64,000 nt of DNA from Nostoc sp. FACHB-973 (lineage in GTDB: Bacteria; Cyanobacteriota; Cyanobacteriia; Cyanobacteriales; Nostocaceae): positions 1 through 64,000 of the forward strand of contig NZ_JACJSJ010000031.1 in NCBI RefSeq assembly GCF_014698115.1, read 5' to 3'. This document shows positions 7,774-16,589 of this stretch, in pieces. The notes under the pieces are model-generated. The model had not been told where the DNA came from, ran no database searches, and worked only from the letters and a program-made list of their open reading frames with translations. Position 1 is the first letter of the stretch. Each line of letters starts with the position of its first letter. The position numbers and the translations under genes are program-made.

Positions 7774-9429
7774 CTAGCTACGAACCTTGGTCAGGATTTT
7801 TTGAGAATAAAACGAAGCTGATTCTTCGTTTTTGGCACAATCTTGGGCAAACTTAATCAGATGATGCCCCACAAGCCCAACGTGAATCAGGTTTTCAATA
7901 TTACCTGCTTTTAGTGCTGGTTTGGCCATTTTCCAAAAAGTTTGACGATAGTTACTAAATATGCCTATCCGCAGCAAAATATTGATTAAATAAGTTAAAC
8001 CTTTGCGAATATTAGCCCCAGAAGTGCGAGCTGGGCTGTTAGGAACTTCGATCCGGTTTGGATAGGTGTGTTCTATGTTGTAGGCGAACCGCTGATATAA
8101 AAATTCCGGCTCATAAGCTGTGGTGATGCAGCGCCGCCACATTTCGACAACTTCCTCGTAAGGCATCAAAAACTCAACATTTGATTCCCGGTTTTCATCA
8201 AATACAAGTCGCCCCTCTGCTTCTAACCTCCGCCATAAAGGAGTTCTCGGTAATGCATGAAGTAGGTTAATTGTCAACATGGGAATTTGAGAGGCGCGAA
8301 TAAATTCGAGAATGCGATCGCCTGTTTCTGGTGTATCTGTATCTAAGCCGATGATGATCCCCGATACAACTTCCATACCATAGCTATTTAAAACCTGAAT
8401 CGCTTTTAAAATCGGCATACTCAGATTTTGGTCTTTAGAAATTGCATGGAGAGCTTCTGGTTCTGGTGTTTCAATGCCGCAAAAGATGGTGCAGAAATAG
8501 GCTTCGCGCATCATCTCCAGAAGTTTGGGGCTTTGAGCAAGGTTGAGGGTTGCTTCACAAGCAAACTGGATGGGATAACCATTGCGCTTTTGCCAGTCAA
8601 TCAGGTGAGGAAGCAACTTCATGGCAGCGCGGCGATCGCCAACAAAGTTATCATCGACAAAATACACTGCTCCCAAATTGCCTGATTGTCGCATTGCATC
8701 TAACTCAGCGACAACTTGCTCTGGCGCTTTCATTCGGGGATTGCGTCCATAGAGTTCTGGAATATCACAAAACTCGCAACGATAAGGGCAACCACTGGAA
8801 AACTGCACGTTTGCCAGGAAATAATCATTGAGGTTCAATAAATGATAAGCTGGGGTGGGGAATTCAGTCAGAGGTAAACGTTCTTTGGTTTCAAAGCGAA
8901 TTTGCCCTTGGGGACGTTCTGAATTTTGGTCTAGATACTCGATCAGGCGATCGGTTGCATCTCCCAATTCACCCAAATGTAAAATATCAAATTCTGGATA
9001 ATATTCTGGGCAACCAGATACAGAAGGGCCACCAACAACTGTGATTTTGCCCGCTCGATGGGCAAGTTCATTAATTTGATTAATCTGTGGTTTTTGGATA
9101 TGCATTCCACTGACAATTACCACATCAGCCCATTGATAATCAGCTTTAGTTGCTGATTTGACATTCTCATCAATAAACCGGACTTCCCATTCTTGAGGCA
9201 AATAAGCAGCCACAATTAAAATACCTTGGGGTGGCATAAAAGCCCGGACGTTACCTGTGAGTGGGTAGGCATAATGAAATGTGCCAAATGAGCGGCTGTA
9301 CTTGGGAAAGATACAAAGGATACGTCGATGATGCAAGGGAATGTAGCGGTTTTTTGCAGCATTAGCAGCCGTTTTGGAATCGGCCCCCAGAGCAATTGGA
9401 TTTTCTAAAGACTTGAGATTTACAGTCAT
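7774..9429 (-). CDS. hpnP: B12-binding radical SAM methylase, HpnP-like
   Basis: HpnP methylates hopanoids at C-2 using cobalamin and SAM. The 551-residue protein has an N-terminal B12-binding domain (PPQGILIVAAYLP, then VVIVSGMHIQKP and GGPSVSGCPEYYP), followed by a radical SAM core with the 4Fe-4S motif CPYRCEFCDIPELYGRNPR (CxxxCxxC) and a C-terminal DUF4070 region (MWRRCITTAYEPE). Length, domain order and these blocks fit HpnP. Close cyanobacterial relatives of unknown substrate exist, so the substrate is less certain than the enzyme class. Squalene-hopene cyclase and hpnB lie in the same window at 32-35.6 kb, which supports the hopanoid reading. The ATG at 9429 has GGGGTG upstream; a GTG four codons earlier is possible. 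Confidence 0.65.
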   Translation of the reverse strand: MTVNLKSLENPIALGADSKTAANAAKNRYIPLHHRRILCIFPKYSRSFGTFHYAYPLTGNVRAFMPPQGILIVAAYLPQEWEVRFIDENVKSATKADYQWADVVIVSGMHIQKPQINQINELAHRAGKITVVGGPSVSGCPEYYPEFDILHLGELGDATDRLIEYLDQNSERPQGQIRFETKERLPLTEFPTPAYHLLNLNDYFLANVQFSSGCPYRCEFCDIPELYGRNPRMKAPEQVVAELDAMRQSGNLGAVYFVDDNFVGDRRAAMKLLPHLIDWQKRNGYPIQFACEATLNLAQSPKLLEMMREAYFCTIFCGIETPEPEALHAISKDQNLSMPILKAIQVLNSYGMEVVSGIIIGLDTDTPETGDRILEFIRASQIPMLTINLLHALPRTPLWRRLEAEGRLVFDENRESNVEFLMPYEEVVEMWRRCITTAYEPEFLYQRFAYNIEHTYPNRIEVPNSPARTSGANIRKGLTYLINILLRIGIFSNYRQTFWKMAKPALKAGNIENLIHVGLVGHHLIKFAQDCAKNEESASFYSQKILTKVRS

Positions 9430-9632
9430 TGCAAATTTCACCCCGAAAAACTGAGCAGCTAATTTAACAATCTACTGACATAATCAGCTTTAATTCCAAC
9501 TAGCTTACCGCGATCTTTCAGGAGTTTTTACCTGTAAGTATAGAAAACTTACCTGAAAATAGAGCATGGAGAAGAGGACACCGGGACACGGGAAAAGACT
9601 TGTTGCAATATCTAACACTTTACCCTGAATAA

Positions 9633-9929
9633 CTAGTCTTCATTGTCGGCGGCAATGGTAGCGGTAAATATGCTTCAGGAAAACTAATTACTGGTCTTCC
9701 AGCATACTTGGAAGATAGACAAATTTATTTATTCGATGAGTGGGTAGCCGCTCAATCATCTATATTTAAAGCAATATTTTATACTCCATTCTTAGAAGAA
9801 GTGCGATCGCGTGGTAAAACAGTCTTGGTGATTAGCTACGGCGATCGCTATTTTCATTTAGCAGGCCGAATTATCAGAAGAATGGGTTTAAAACCCCGCA
9901 AGGGAAAAACCAAGAAATCTAAGAAGTGA
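9633..9929 (+). pseudogene. Cyclic-peptide ABC exporter remnant (SyrD/PvdE-like ATPase)
   Basis: An open frame read from 9633 gives VFIVGGNGSGK, a Walker A loop, and 20 codons later IYLFDEWVAAQ, the Walker B region and downstream helix of cyclic-peptide transporter ATPases. It ends GKTVLVISYGDRYFHLAGRIIR, which covers the usual His-switch area (ITHDDRYF is typical; here SYGDRYF, with the His missing). In an intact ATPase about 90-100 residues, including the ABC signature, separate Walker A and Walker B. Here they are nearly joined, so an internal in-frame deletion has occurred, and the membrane domain is absent. There is no normal start; TAA at 9630 closes the frame. Confidence 0.75.
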
Positions 9930-9939
9930 TTCTTAGAAG

Positions 9940-9961
9940 CTCCGAGGCTTTAGCCTCGGAG
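9940..9961. terminator. Perfect hairpin after the exporter remnant
   Basis: CTCCGAGGC, loop TTTA, GCCTCGGAG: a perfect 9-bp GC-rich stem 11 bases past the remnant's stop codon. There is no long T-run, so it may be an intergenic palindrome rather than a classical terminator. Confidence 0.5.
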
Positions 9962-10181
9962 TCATATCACCAAACTTGATTATGGACAAATAGAGTATGA
10001 CAAAGCTTGACACTTTAACGCTTTAATGAATTGGTAGTTGAAAATGGTGCTGGCGTCCTGTAACACAACATCCTAAAGCACATTAGTGAACATACACTTT
10101 TGGCAACCCGTATAAGGATGAATTTATAATCTACCTTCAAACAGATTTTTAAAATTAACAACAGCAAATATCCTGGTAATA

Positions 10182-10318
10182 CAATACTGCGTAGGTTTTG
10201 GAATTTCTTGGTTGAGGCAAGCAGGGGGAGCAGGGGGAGAAATGGGGGCTGGCGTTGAGTTTTGCCTCCCCTGCTTCCCCTGCTTCCCCTGCCTCCCCTG
10301 CTTATCCGAGCAGTATTG
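10182..10318. mobile_element. CAATAC-ended MITE with 10-bp target duplication
   Basis: The 137-bp element begins CAATACTGCGTAGG and ends with the inverted counterpart (CAATACTGCTCGG on the other strand). It is flanked on both sides by the identical decamer CCTGGTAATA (10172-10181 and 10319-10328). The interior holds GCAGGGGGA and CCCCTGCTT short tandem repeats that can fold back on each other. The same ends and a 10-bp duplication occur at 32001-32134. Confidence 0.8.
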
Positions 10319-10377
10319 CCTGGTAATAGAAAATTAGTTGCTACCTATTGCTTTTCTTCAAAGGCTATCAGAGGTTG

Positions 10378-10559
10378 TTTGAAAAGTCTAATTTATTATT
10401 CACCGGGCGAGTGCAAGTCGCAGCTACACGAAACTTTACCCACCGACCTGGGTTAAAAACCCTTGATTTTGTATTAGTCTACGGAGGTGGACTTCTCTAA
10501 CGGGAGGCTACGCGAACGCTTGTGTAGTAGCGAATTCTATTCGCTCAAGACTTTTCCAA
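10378..10559. repeat. Inverted-repeat element with TGAAAAGTCT ends
   Basis: The left end TTTGAAAAGTCTAA (from 10378) is matched in inverse by AGACTTTTCC (10548-10557). The interior includes the block shared with 3885-4000, plus a GGAGGCTACGCGAACGC palindrome-type repeat around 10503. No coding content is visible. Confidence 0.45.
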
Positions 10560-10629
10560 GTTCTTTAATTATGAGTTTTGAGAGCTTCGCTTTGTAATCA
10601 AATAAGCTTCATAAAGTAAGGTTTTGATA

Positions 10630-11397
10630 ATGAATAATTTGGTTCCTGAACGCAAAACATCCGAAGAAGAACGTTTTGAAAATGACTATTATTCTTACTT
10701 TGAATCACCTGAAAATTTGACACGTTATATACCTACATCTAGTTTTCTAGATAACATTTTTCCAGAAAAGCCTTTCTCTTTATTGGATTTAGGTTGCGGT
10801 AACGGCGCTTTAAGCAAATATCTACCTGTTCGATGTGACTATCTGGGAGTCGATCACAGTGAATTTGCTATTGAACAATGTTTAAAAGTCTACCCCAATA
10901 GAAAGTTTGTTACCAAAGATTTATCACTTTTCTTATCTCAATTAGCTGAAAAAAATCAAAAGTTTGATGCCGTCGTTCTAGCAGGTTTGCTATTTCATAG
11001 CATTGACAAAGAAACCCAAGAAAAAAAAGATGATCAAGAAATTATTCAATTCTGCTTGGATAAAATACTAAACTCCAAAGGATATCTGGCGATCGTTGTA
11101 CCTTTTTGCTATGGAAACCATCCATCTCACAGTCTATTTGTTCGAGCAGAGTGGCTGCAAAATTCAGTAGAAAAAATGCTAGAAATTGCCAAAGCAAAAA
11201 TTGTTCACGAAAATATATCCTTACAAGTCGGCTTAGAGGAGAGAGTCCGACAGCAGAAGGTAATCCCTGATTGGTTTATTTCTGATAGCAGTGCTGATTA
11301 TTCGAGTATATTTGTTGGAACATATATGGCAACTTGGACATTTATTGCCTGCCCTAGTACGCAGGCCACGGAAGAAAAAAAGCACTATGACGTTTAA
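10630..11397 (+). CDS. Class I SAM-dependent methyltransferase
   Basis: The protein is 255 residues from the ATG at 10630. Motif I is LLDLGCGNGALSKYL (about 53-67), followed by the acidic post-I strand YLGVDHSEFAIEQC and the motif II-like FDAVVLAGLLFHSID. This is the Rossmann-fold methyltransferase core. The C-terminal third is not typical of a named subfamily and shows no membrane segment or signal. The substrate cannot be deduced. It is the first gene after a long repeat-rich gap and is followed 41 bp later by a small membrane protein on the same strand, which may be co-transcribed. Confidence 0.8.
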   Translation: MNNLVPERKTSEEERFENDYYSYFESPENLTRYIPTSSFLDNIFPEKPFSLLDLGCGNGALSKYLPVRCDYLGVDHSEFAIEQCLKVYPNRKFVTKDLSLFLSQLAEKNQKFDAVVLAGLLFHSIDKETQEKKDDQEIIQFCLDKILNSKGYLAIVVPFCYGNHPSHSLFVRAEWLQNSVEKMLEIAKAKIVHENISLQVGLEERVRQQKVIPDWFISDSSADYSSIFVGTYMATWTFIACPSTQATEEKKHYDV

Positions 11398-11438
11398 ACT
11401 TGTTCAAGGAACACTTGCACATTTGCCAAATAAAATCA

Positions 11439-11678
11439 ATGTCTGAACAAAAGCCCTTAAATCCTTGGAACTACAAACCTTGGTGGTGTCAACCCTGGTC
11501 TATACTGCTCACAGGTGTAACCCTGATTAGTGGTAGCTGGTTATTATTTAAAACTATCTGGCTAACAGTTCTTGTCTCCATCCCTGTAGCGACCTGGATG
11601 GGATTTTTTGTGTTAATTTGGCCACAACTAATTATTCGCAGTGGAATTTTAGAGTCGTATCAGAATTCTGAATCTTAA
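11439..11678 (+). CDS. Small cyanobacterial membrane protein (PWWCQPWSI motif)
   Basis: The protein is 79 residues from the ATG at 11439. It starts MSEQKPLNPWNYKPWWCQPW, then two hydrophobic stretches (about 22-38 and 43-64) and a short polar tail. The PWWCQPWSI motif followed by a two-helix hairpin resembles a conserved family of cyanobacterial proteins of unknown function (possibly DUF6737). An upstream in-frame start 39 bases earlier would add residues without conservation, so the second start is preferred. No function is claimed. Confidence 0.65.
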   Translation: MSEQKPLNPWNYKPWWCQPWSILLTGVTLISGSWLLFKTIWLTVLVSIPVATWMGFFVLIWPQLIIRSGILESYQNSES

Positions 11679-11766
11679 CGTCAAACGTCGTCAGAATCAC
11701 AATTTTCGTGTCTGGATATGTGCAACTGAAGAAACCAAACTGCCGACACAGCGACAGTTTTCAGTT

Positions 11767-11891
11767 AGGGACTTCCAAATAAAAAAATATCCAATTATTT
11801 ATTGTGGGGTGGGCGTCTCGCCCGCCCTATGAACTGGGCGCTCATGTTGCCCACCCCACAAGATTGGATAATTTATTTCTTGGTAATCCCT
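11767..11891. repeat. MITE-like element, AGGGACTTCC family, copy 1
   Basis: The left end AGGGACTTCCAAATAAAAAA and right end (opposite strand) AGGGATTACCAAGAAATAAA are inverted repeats that continue through TATCCAAT to TTGTGGGGTGGGC. The centre is GC-rich (GGGCGTCTCGCCCGCCC). A second copy with a different centre lies at 17421-17522, and the isolated end GGAAGTCCCT is seen near 7070. Confidence 0.65.
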
Positions 11892-11975
11892 TATGCCTGC
11901 AATGCGATCGCTCAAATGCCCAGCATATTCGGCGTTGTTTACAGCCTTTTTCATCTATTTAAACCACAATCCCTT

Positions 11976-12003
11976 GTAGGGTAGCACAGCTGTGCTACCC
12001 TAC
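11976..12003. repeat. GTAGGG palindrome (REP-like)
   Basis: A perfect 28-bp palindrome, GTAGGGTAGCACAG and its mirror. It belongs with the GTAGGGGC...GCCCCTAC palindromes at 13691, 17465, 22108, 30139 and 31975. The following 12011-12030 (TTTACCTGAAAATTGCTGTA) matches one end of the TACAGC-type elements at 27158 and 31940. The remaining gap from 11679 to 12327 shows no convincing gene. Confidence 0.65.
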
Positions 12004-12327
12004 CCTATGGTTTACCTGAAAATTGCTGTAATCAGGGGATGATTGAGGCTGACGCAAAGAGGCTGGGATACCGAAACGCAGCGATGGTATTATTTGGTAA
12101 AATTTCCCCATTACTGAAGAATTTTGCCAGCCGAACCCCGAACTTTTTTCAGGGTCTAGACAAATTTATAGTATCAAAAATATCAAGCTTATACGAAGAA
12201 CTTTCGCAATTTAATAAGTTTTGATAATTTTTAGCGGATTTTGATCTTTTTCAACCTGGCTTTGGGCACAAGACCTTGTAAGCATCTACATATTCAGGGA
12301 ATTTGCACAGTGAAAGCTTAGAGTGAA

Positions 12328-13542
12328 ATGAACAACAGAGCAGACCGAAGGCATGAAGAACATAATGCAATACATTATCTCTGTACAAGATTCAACCGAA
12401 TTTTAATTTCCGTTGCAGAGATATTTGTATCGCGCAGGTTTGACGTTCGAGAGAGAATCCTGCGATTATTGCAAAATTTACAGCCTAGCGGACTTTGTTG
12501 CCTAAAGTTGAGACGCTCATCTGTGAAAACCCGACCTGCTCCTCTACCTGAAAATGAAGCAGAAAGGCTCAAAGCATTGGAGGATTACAATATTCTCGAT
12601 ACCCTACCGGAACAAGGATTTGATGACCTGACTATTCTTGCTGCCTACATTTGTAGTACTCCAATTGCTTTAATTAGCTTAATTGATAGCGATCGCCAAT
12701 GGTTTAAATCCAAGGTGGGAATAAAAGCGCGGGAAATACCTAGAGAGTGGGCTTTTTGCTCCCATGCCATTCTGCAACCACAGGAGATATTAGTAGTTGC
12801 CAACACCATCAAAGACGAACGCTTTGCAAACAATCCTTTAGTTAAAAATAATCCCAAAATTCGTTTTTATGCTGGTGTACCGCTAGTTACAGCTAATGGT
12901 TTTCCCATAGGAACGTTGTGTGTCATCGATATCATTCCTCGTCAGTTAAGTGACCAGCAGTTAGATGCACTGTACCGCCTAAGTCGTCAGACCATCGCCC
13001 AGATGGAACTCATCCAAGAAATTCGCAACCGCAAACAAGCAGAAATCGAAGGCAGACAGTTATCACTAACCGATGAATTAACAGGTTTGCATAATCGGCG
13101 TGGTTTCTTCCTACTGGCTGAACAACAACTCAAAATTGCTTACCGGATGAAACTGTTATCCTGGGTAGTTTTCATTGATTTAGACGGATTAAAACAGATT
13201 AACGACACCCTTGGTCACGATATGGGAGACGCCTTAATTGTTGATGCTGGTCGATTACTGAAGCAAAGTTTTCGGAAGTCGGATATTGTTGCTCGGTTGG
13301 GTGGAGATGAATTCATTGTTTTCATCTCCAGCTACTTCAAAGATGCAGAAAACATCCAAGCACATCTGCAAGCAAATATTACCAACTTCAATCAAAAGCA
13401 AAACCGTAGCTATCAACTTTCCATGAGTATGGGAATACAGCGTTGCTCACCAGAGAGCAATATGTCACTAGAACAACTCGTTGCCAGATCTGACGAGTTA
13501 ATGTATGCTCACAAACGTCTCAAGCGGCAATCTGGTCTGTGA
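12328..13542 (+). CDS. GAF-GGDEF diguanylate cyclase
   Basis: The enzyme makes cyclic di-GMP from two GTP. The protein is 404 residues: a basic, unassigned N-terminus (1-70), a GAF domain (about 75-230: [49 protein letters not shown]), a short coiled linker, and a GGDEF domain (about 240-400: [30 protein letters not shown] intact). An RKSD sequence five residues before GGDEF is a canonical RxxD inhibitory I-site, so product feedback is expected. The GAF type (TLPEQxFDxLT...WFKSKVGI) is the common cytosolic kind without a bilin-binding Cys. No membrane segments are seen. Confidence 0.92.
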   Translation: MNNRADRRHEEHNAIHYLCTRFNRILISVAEIFVSRRFDVRERILRLLQNLQPSGLCCLKLRRSSVKTRPAPLPENEAERLKALEDYNILDTLPEQGFDDLTILAAYICSTPIALISLIDSDRQWFKSKVGIKAREIPREWAFCSHAILQPQEILVVANTIKDERFANNPLVKNNPKIRFYAGVPLVTANGFPIGTLCVIDIIPRQLSDQQLDALYRLSRQTIAQMELIQEIRNRKQAEIEGRQLSLTDELTGLHNRRGFFLLAEQQLKIAYRMKLLSWVVFIDLDGLKQINDTLGHDMGDALIVDAGRLLKQSFRKSDIVARLGGDEFIVFISSYFKDAENIQAHLQANITNFNQKQNRSYQLSMSMGIQRCSPESNMSLEQLVARSDELMYAHKRLKRQSGL

Positions 13543-13612
13543 AGGGGAGTGGGGAGTGGGGAGTGGGGAGGCAGGGGAGGCAGGGGAGGCAGGGGAGGCA
13601 GGGGGAGAAAAA
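13543..13612 (+). repeat. Heptamer GGGGAGT / GGGGAGGCA tandem repeats
   Basis: Purine-rich short tandem repeats, three GGGGAGT heptamers then four GGGGAGGCA-like nonamers, immediately after the diguanylate cyclase stop. Heptameric repeats of this kind are characteristic of heterocystous cyanobacterial genomes. Confidence 0.8.
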
Positions 13613-13631
13613 GAAATTAAGTGTATTTATT

Positions 13632-13838
13632 AGGACTTACGCATTGACAATAAATACCAAATATGGATAAGTTTAAAAACCGCATCTTTTGTAAGGGCAC
13701 AGCATTGCTGTGCCCCTACAGCATGGTCTATTTACGTAGTTTACCGCCGTAGGCATCGCACGATCATTAAGAAAAGGCTGAAACAACCTATGCATCCTTA
13801 ATTCACACCACGATGCATTTGTACAGTGCGTAAGTCCT
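13632..13838. repeat. MITE-like element, TIR AGGACTTACGCA
   Basis: The left end is AGGACTTACGCATTGACAA; the right end (opposite strand) is AGGACTTACGCACTGTACAA. The first 12 bases are identical. Inside lies a GTAAGGGCACA...TGTGCCCCTAC palindrome (13691-13719). The rest of the gap up to 14065 is a pyrimidine-rich CCCCCTGCT repeat tract and a probable promoter region for the GTPase gene. Confidence 0.65.
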
Positions 13839-14065
13839 ATTTATTATATTTTAGTAGTAAAAATTACTAGGATTTTATCTTGACTCCCCCTGCTTCTCCT
13901 GCTCCCCCTGCTCAAGAAAGCTCATTAGACGATGATCTCACTTTTTGGCGTTGCTTCCCCTGCACCCTACCCCCTGCCCCTGGAGCCTCTTTCCCACTCC
14001 CTACTCCCTTTTTCAACCTAGTGCTGAACCGAGTTTAAGGTAGGATAAATATATCTACCTTTTTC

Positions 14066-15415
14066 ATGGTAATGACTGAGCCACACGATCCTGACTCTCA
14101 GCAATTGAGTGAACTCACCGATAGTGTAACGAACAAATCGGTGGATAACTCATGGAAAAATCGCATTGCTGATGTCTGGAACAAAGCAACAACAGGTTTG
14201 ACGCAACTATTACCCGTAGAACAACTGGCACAGACTGTTGTTGATTGGTTTAGTGTCAGTGAGGCTCAAGTTGCGGAGATTTTAGAGAAAGTTCGAGCCG
14301 AACTGCCAACCACCGAAGCCCTGTTAATTGGTAAACCCCAAGCCGGGAAAAGCTCAATTGTGCGTGGGCTGACGGGAGTTTCTGCGGAAATTGTCGGTCA
14401 AGGATTTCGTCCCCACACCCAACACACCCAGCGCTATGCCTATCCTTCCAATGAACTGCCATTACTGATTTTTACTGATACGGTGGGATTAGGTGATGTT
14501 AATCAGGATACTCAAGCAATCATTCAAGAGTTACTTGGCGATTTGCAACAGGACACTCGTTCCGCCAGAATCTTAGTTTTGACTGTCAAAATCAATGATT
14601 TTGCAACTGAAACCCTACGACAAATTGCTCAACAGCTGCGCCAGAAGTATCCAGATATTCCCTGTTTGCTAGCGGTTACCTGCTTACACGAACTTTATCC
14701 GCCCGATACTGTCGATCATCCTGATTATCCGCCAGACTTTGAGGAAGTCAGCCGCGCATTGACTGGCATACAAGAAGCTTTTGCCGGACTAAGCGTTGGC
14801 GAAGCCTCTCCTAAGGAGATTCGCTGTGTACTTATTGACTTTACTTTAGAAGAAGATGGCTATACCCCGGTATTTTATGGCTTAGAAGCCCTGAGAGATA
14901 CCCTCGCAGAACTACTCCCACAAGCAGAAGCCCAGGCGATTTATCAGCTATTGAATCGGGAAGAAGTTGGTAAGCAAATTGGCAACCTTTACCGTGATAC
15001 AGCACGTCGTTATATTTTGCCTTTTGCGATTATGTCTGCAACTTTGGCCGCTGTGCCATTGCCATTTGCCACAATGCCTGTGCTAACTGCGCTGCAAGTT
15101 TCGATGGTGGGTATTTTAGGAAAATTATATGGGCAAACGTTGACGCCATCCCAAGCCGGGGGTGTTGTAAGTGCGATCGCTGGTGGTTTTCTCGCACAAG
15201 CCATCGGACGGGAATTAATCAAGTTTATACCAGTTTTTGGCAGTGCGATCGCCGCATCTTGGGCAGCCGCCTACACCTGGGCATTAGGTGAAGCAGCCTG
15301 CGTTTACTTTGGTGATTTAATGGGAGGTAAAAAACCCGATCCCCAGAGAATTCAGTCGGTGATGCAAGAAGCTTTTCAGGCGGCGCAAGAACGTTTTAAG
15401 GGAATTAAACGTTGA
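14066..15415 (+). CDS. Era-like GTPase with C-terminal DUF697-type membrane domain
   Basis: The protein is 449 residues. The P-loop is IGKPQAGKSSIVRGL (about 88-102), the G3 motif DTVGLGD (about 137), and the G4 region VTCLHEL differs from the standard NKxD. The C-terminal third (about 310-430) contains hydrophobic stretches (ILPFAIMSATLAAVPLPFA, GGVVSAIAGGFLAQAIG) typical of DUF697/YcjF-like GTPases. This suggests a membrane-associated stress or membrane-remodelling GTPase. The segment LSVGEASPKEIRC is encoded by a repeat-like sequence (14792-14824) probably inserted in frame. The gene stands alone. Confidence 0.8.
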   Translation: MVMTEPHDPDSQQLSELTDSVTNKSVDNSWKNRIADVWNKATTGLTQLLPVEQLAQTVVDWFSVSEAQVAEILEKVRAELPTTEALLIGKPQAGKSSIVRGLTGVSAEIVGQGFRPHTQHTQRYAYPSNELPLLIFTDTVGLGDVNQDTQAIIQELLGDLQQDTRSARILVLTVKINDFATETLRQIAQQLRQKYPDIPCLLAVTCLHELYPPDTVDHPDYPPDFEEVSRALTGIQEAFAGLSVGEASPKEIRCVLIDFTLEEDGYTPVFYGLEALRDTLAELLPQAEAQAIYQLLNREEVGKQIGNLYRDTARRYILPFAIMSATLAAVPLPFATMPVLTALQVSMVGILGKLYGQTLTPSQAGGVVSAIAGGFLAQAIGRELIKFIPVFGSAIAASWAAAYTWALGEAACVYFGDLMGGKKPDPQRIQSVMQEAFQAAQERFKGIKR

Positions 15416-15543
15416 AGAAGAATACAGAATACAGAATTCAGAATTCAGAATAAATCAGTTCGGACTAGAACTCAACACCCAGAAGCACTACGAATTATTG
15501 ATCCACCAGCCGCAGAAAATTCAATTGGAGAATCTCTTTGTTG

Positions 15544-16023
15544 TCAAGATTCAACAATTTGTTTCTCAAAACAAATACTCACTGGATTACCCACATAATG
15601 GCCATAGGGTGCTATGTGTTGATAACCCGCAGTTTCATATAACCGAATCGCTGTTGGTTGATAAATGCCTGTTTCTACCCATAACTTGCGATAACCAAAA
15701 ATCTCAGCACGTCTTTCTAAATCAGCCAGAACAGCCTTAGCCACTCCTCGACCACGCCAAGGCGATTCCACAAACAGGCGTTTAATTTCCCCGATTTCCT
15801 GTGCAAGTGGAACAACTGCACCACAAGCGATCGCCTGCCTTTGAATCCAGCCAATAACAAACACAGATCCAGGTAGACTGAAGTCAAGCGGCGGAAACTT
15901 GCCATCTGCCGTACCACCATATAACAAGGTAAGCTCTTGATACATTCGATTAATTAATATATTTGCTTCCAAACTTTCGTAATCTTCTCGATAAATTACC
16001 AATTCATCAAGATGTTCGAGCAT
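15544..16023 (-). CDS. GNAT family N-acetyltransferase
   Basis: The protein is 159 residues with the GNAT fold: beta-4 ACGAVVPL, then EIGEIKRLFVESPWRGRGVAKAVLADLERRA, whose RGRGVA is the acetyl-CoA pyrophosphate loop. The later strand YRKLWVETGIYQPTAIRLYETAGYQ is the usual motif B. It transfers an acetyl group from acetyl-CoA to an amine of unknown identity. It is transcribed alone, convergent with the GTPase gene. Confidence 0.88.
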   Translation of the reverse strand: MLEHLDELVIYREDYESLEANILINRMYQELTLLYGGTADGKFPPLDFSLPGSVFVIGWIQRQAIACGAVVPLAQEIGEIKRLFVESPWRGRGVAKAVLADLERRAEIFGYRKLWVETGIYQPTAIRLYETAGYQHIAPYGHYVGNPVSICFEKQIVES

Positions 16024-16275
16024 AATTTTAAGAGTAGATTAAAGCTGACGTTTCAAACATTACGAAAAAAAATGAAAAATGACAAATTGCTCTTATCTGT
16101 GTATGAAAAAGTCATAAAATCATGCAAAATCGAACTTGGCAGCCACCCAAATTTTTCAACTCAACGGTCAATTTGTCACACTTCGTACCCTAATTTTATA
16201 TGCAGCTTCATACGGTAGTCCTGAAAAGTTAACCGTATGTAAATCATCTATTTTACGGACTATTTGATACCACTT

Positions 16276-16587
16276 TTACAGTGAATCATTACCTTTAAAA
16301 AAGCTGCATATCATTTCACCAGGGCTTTTTTTCTCAAAAGGCAAAACAGTTCCGTCTTGTTGAACCTTAACTCTTTGACGACAATTGTAGACCTCAATGG
16401 GTGTTTTTACTCCATCTACACTAACCGCTGCCCTGTATTCCCAATAATTTTTGGCACTTCGGTTAATACTGAGAATACAAATCTTCTGATCGTCGTAATT
16501 TCGGCACACAGATGCAAAAGCCGGAAGCGCCACTAAAAAAGACAGTATTAATAACAACACAAAAATTACATATTTTATCCTGTTCAT
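16276..16587 (-). CDS. Small secreted protein of unknown function
   Basis: The protein is 103 residues with a clear signal peptide (MNRIKYVIFVLLLILSFLVALPAFAS, cleavage probably after AFA). The mature part of about 78 residues has four Cys (VCRNY, QKICIL, YNCRQ, MICSF), suggesting two disulfides in the periplasm. The family is not recognised. The start codon is only 2 bp from that of the divergent MlaE permease gene. Confidence 0.6.
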   Translation of the reverse strand: MNRIKYVIFVLLLILSFLVALPAFASVCRNYDDQKICILSINRSAKNYWEYRAAVSVDGVKTPIEVYNCRQRVKVQQDGTVLPFEKKSPGEMICSFFKGNDSL

Positions 16588-16589
16588 AA

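Noticed and set aside
11802..11984. 60-codon plus-strand frame starting MWGGRLARPMNW
   Set aside because: Lies within an inverted-repeat element; its first residues are just the GTGGGGTGGGC repeat translated (similar frame at 55520).
12039..12224. 61-codon plus-strand frame
   Set aside because: No recognisable domain, no ribosome site, in a repeat-rich gap; composition like the surrounding non-coding DNA.
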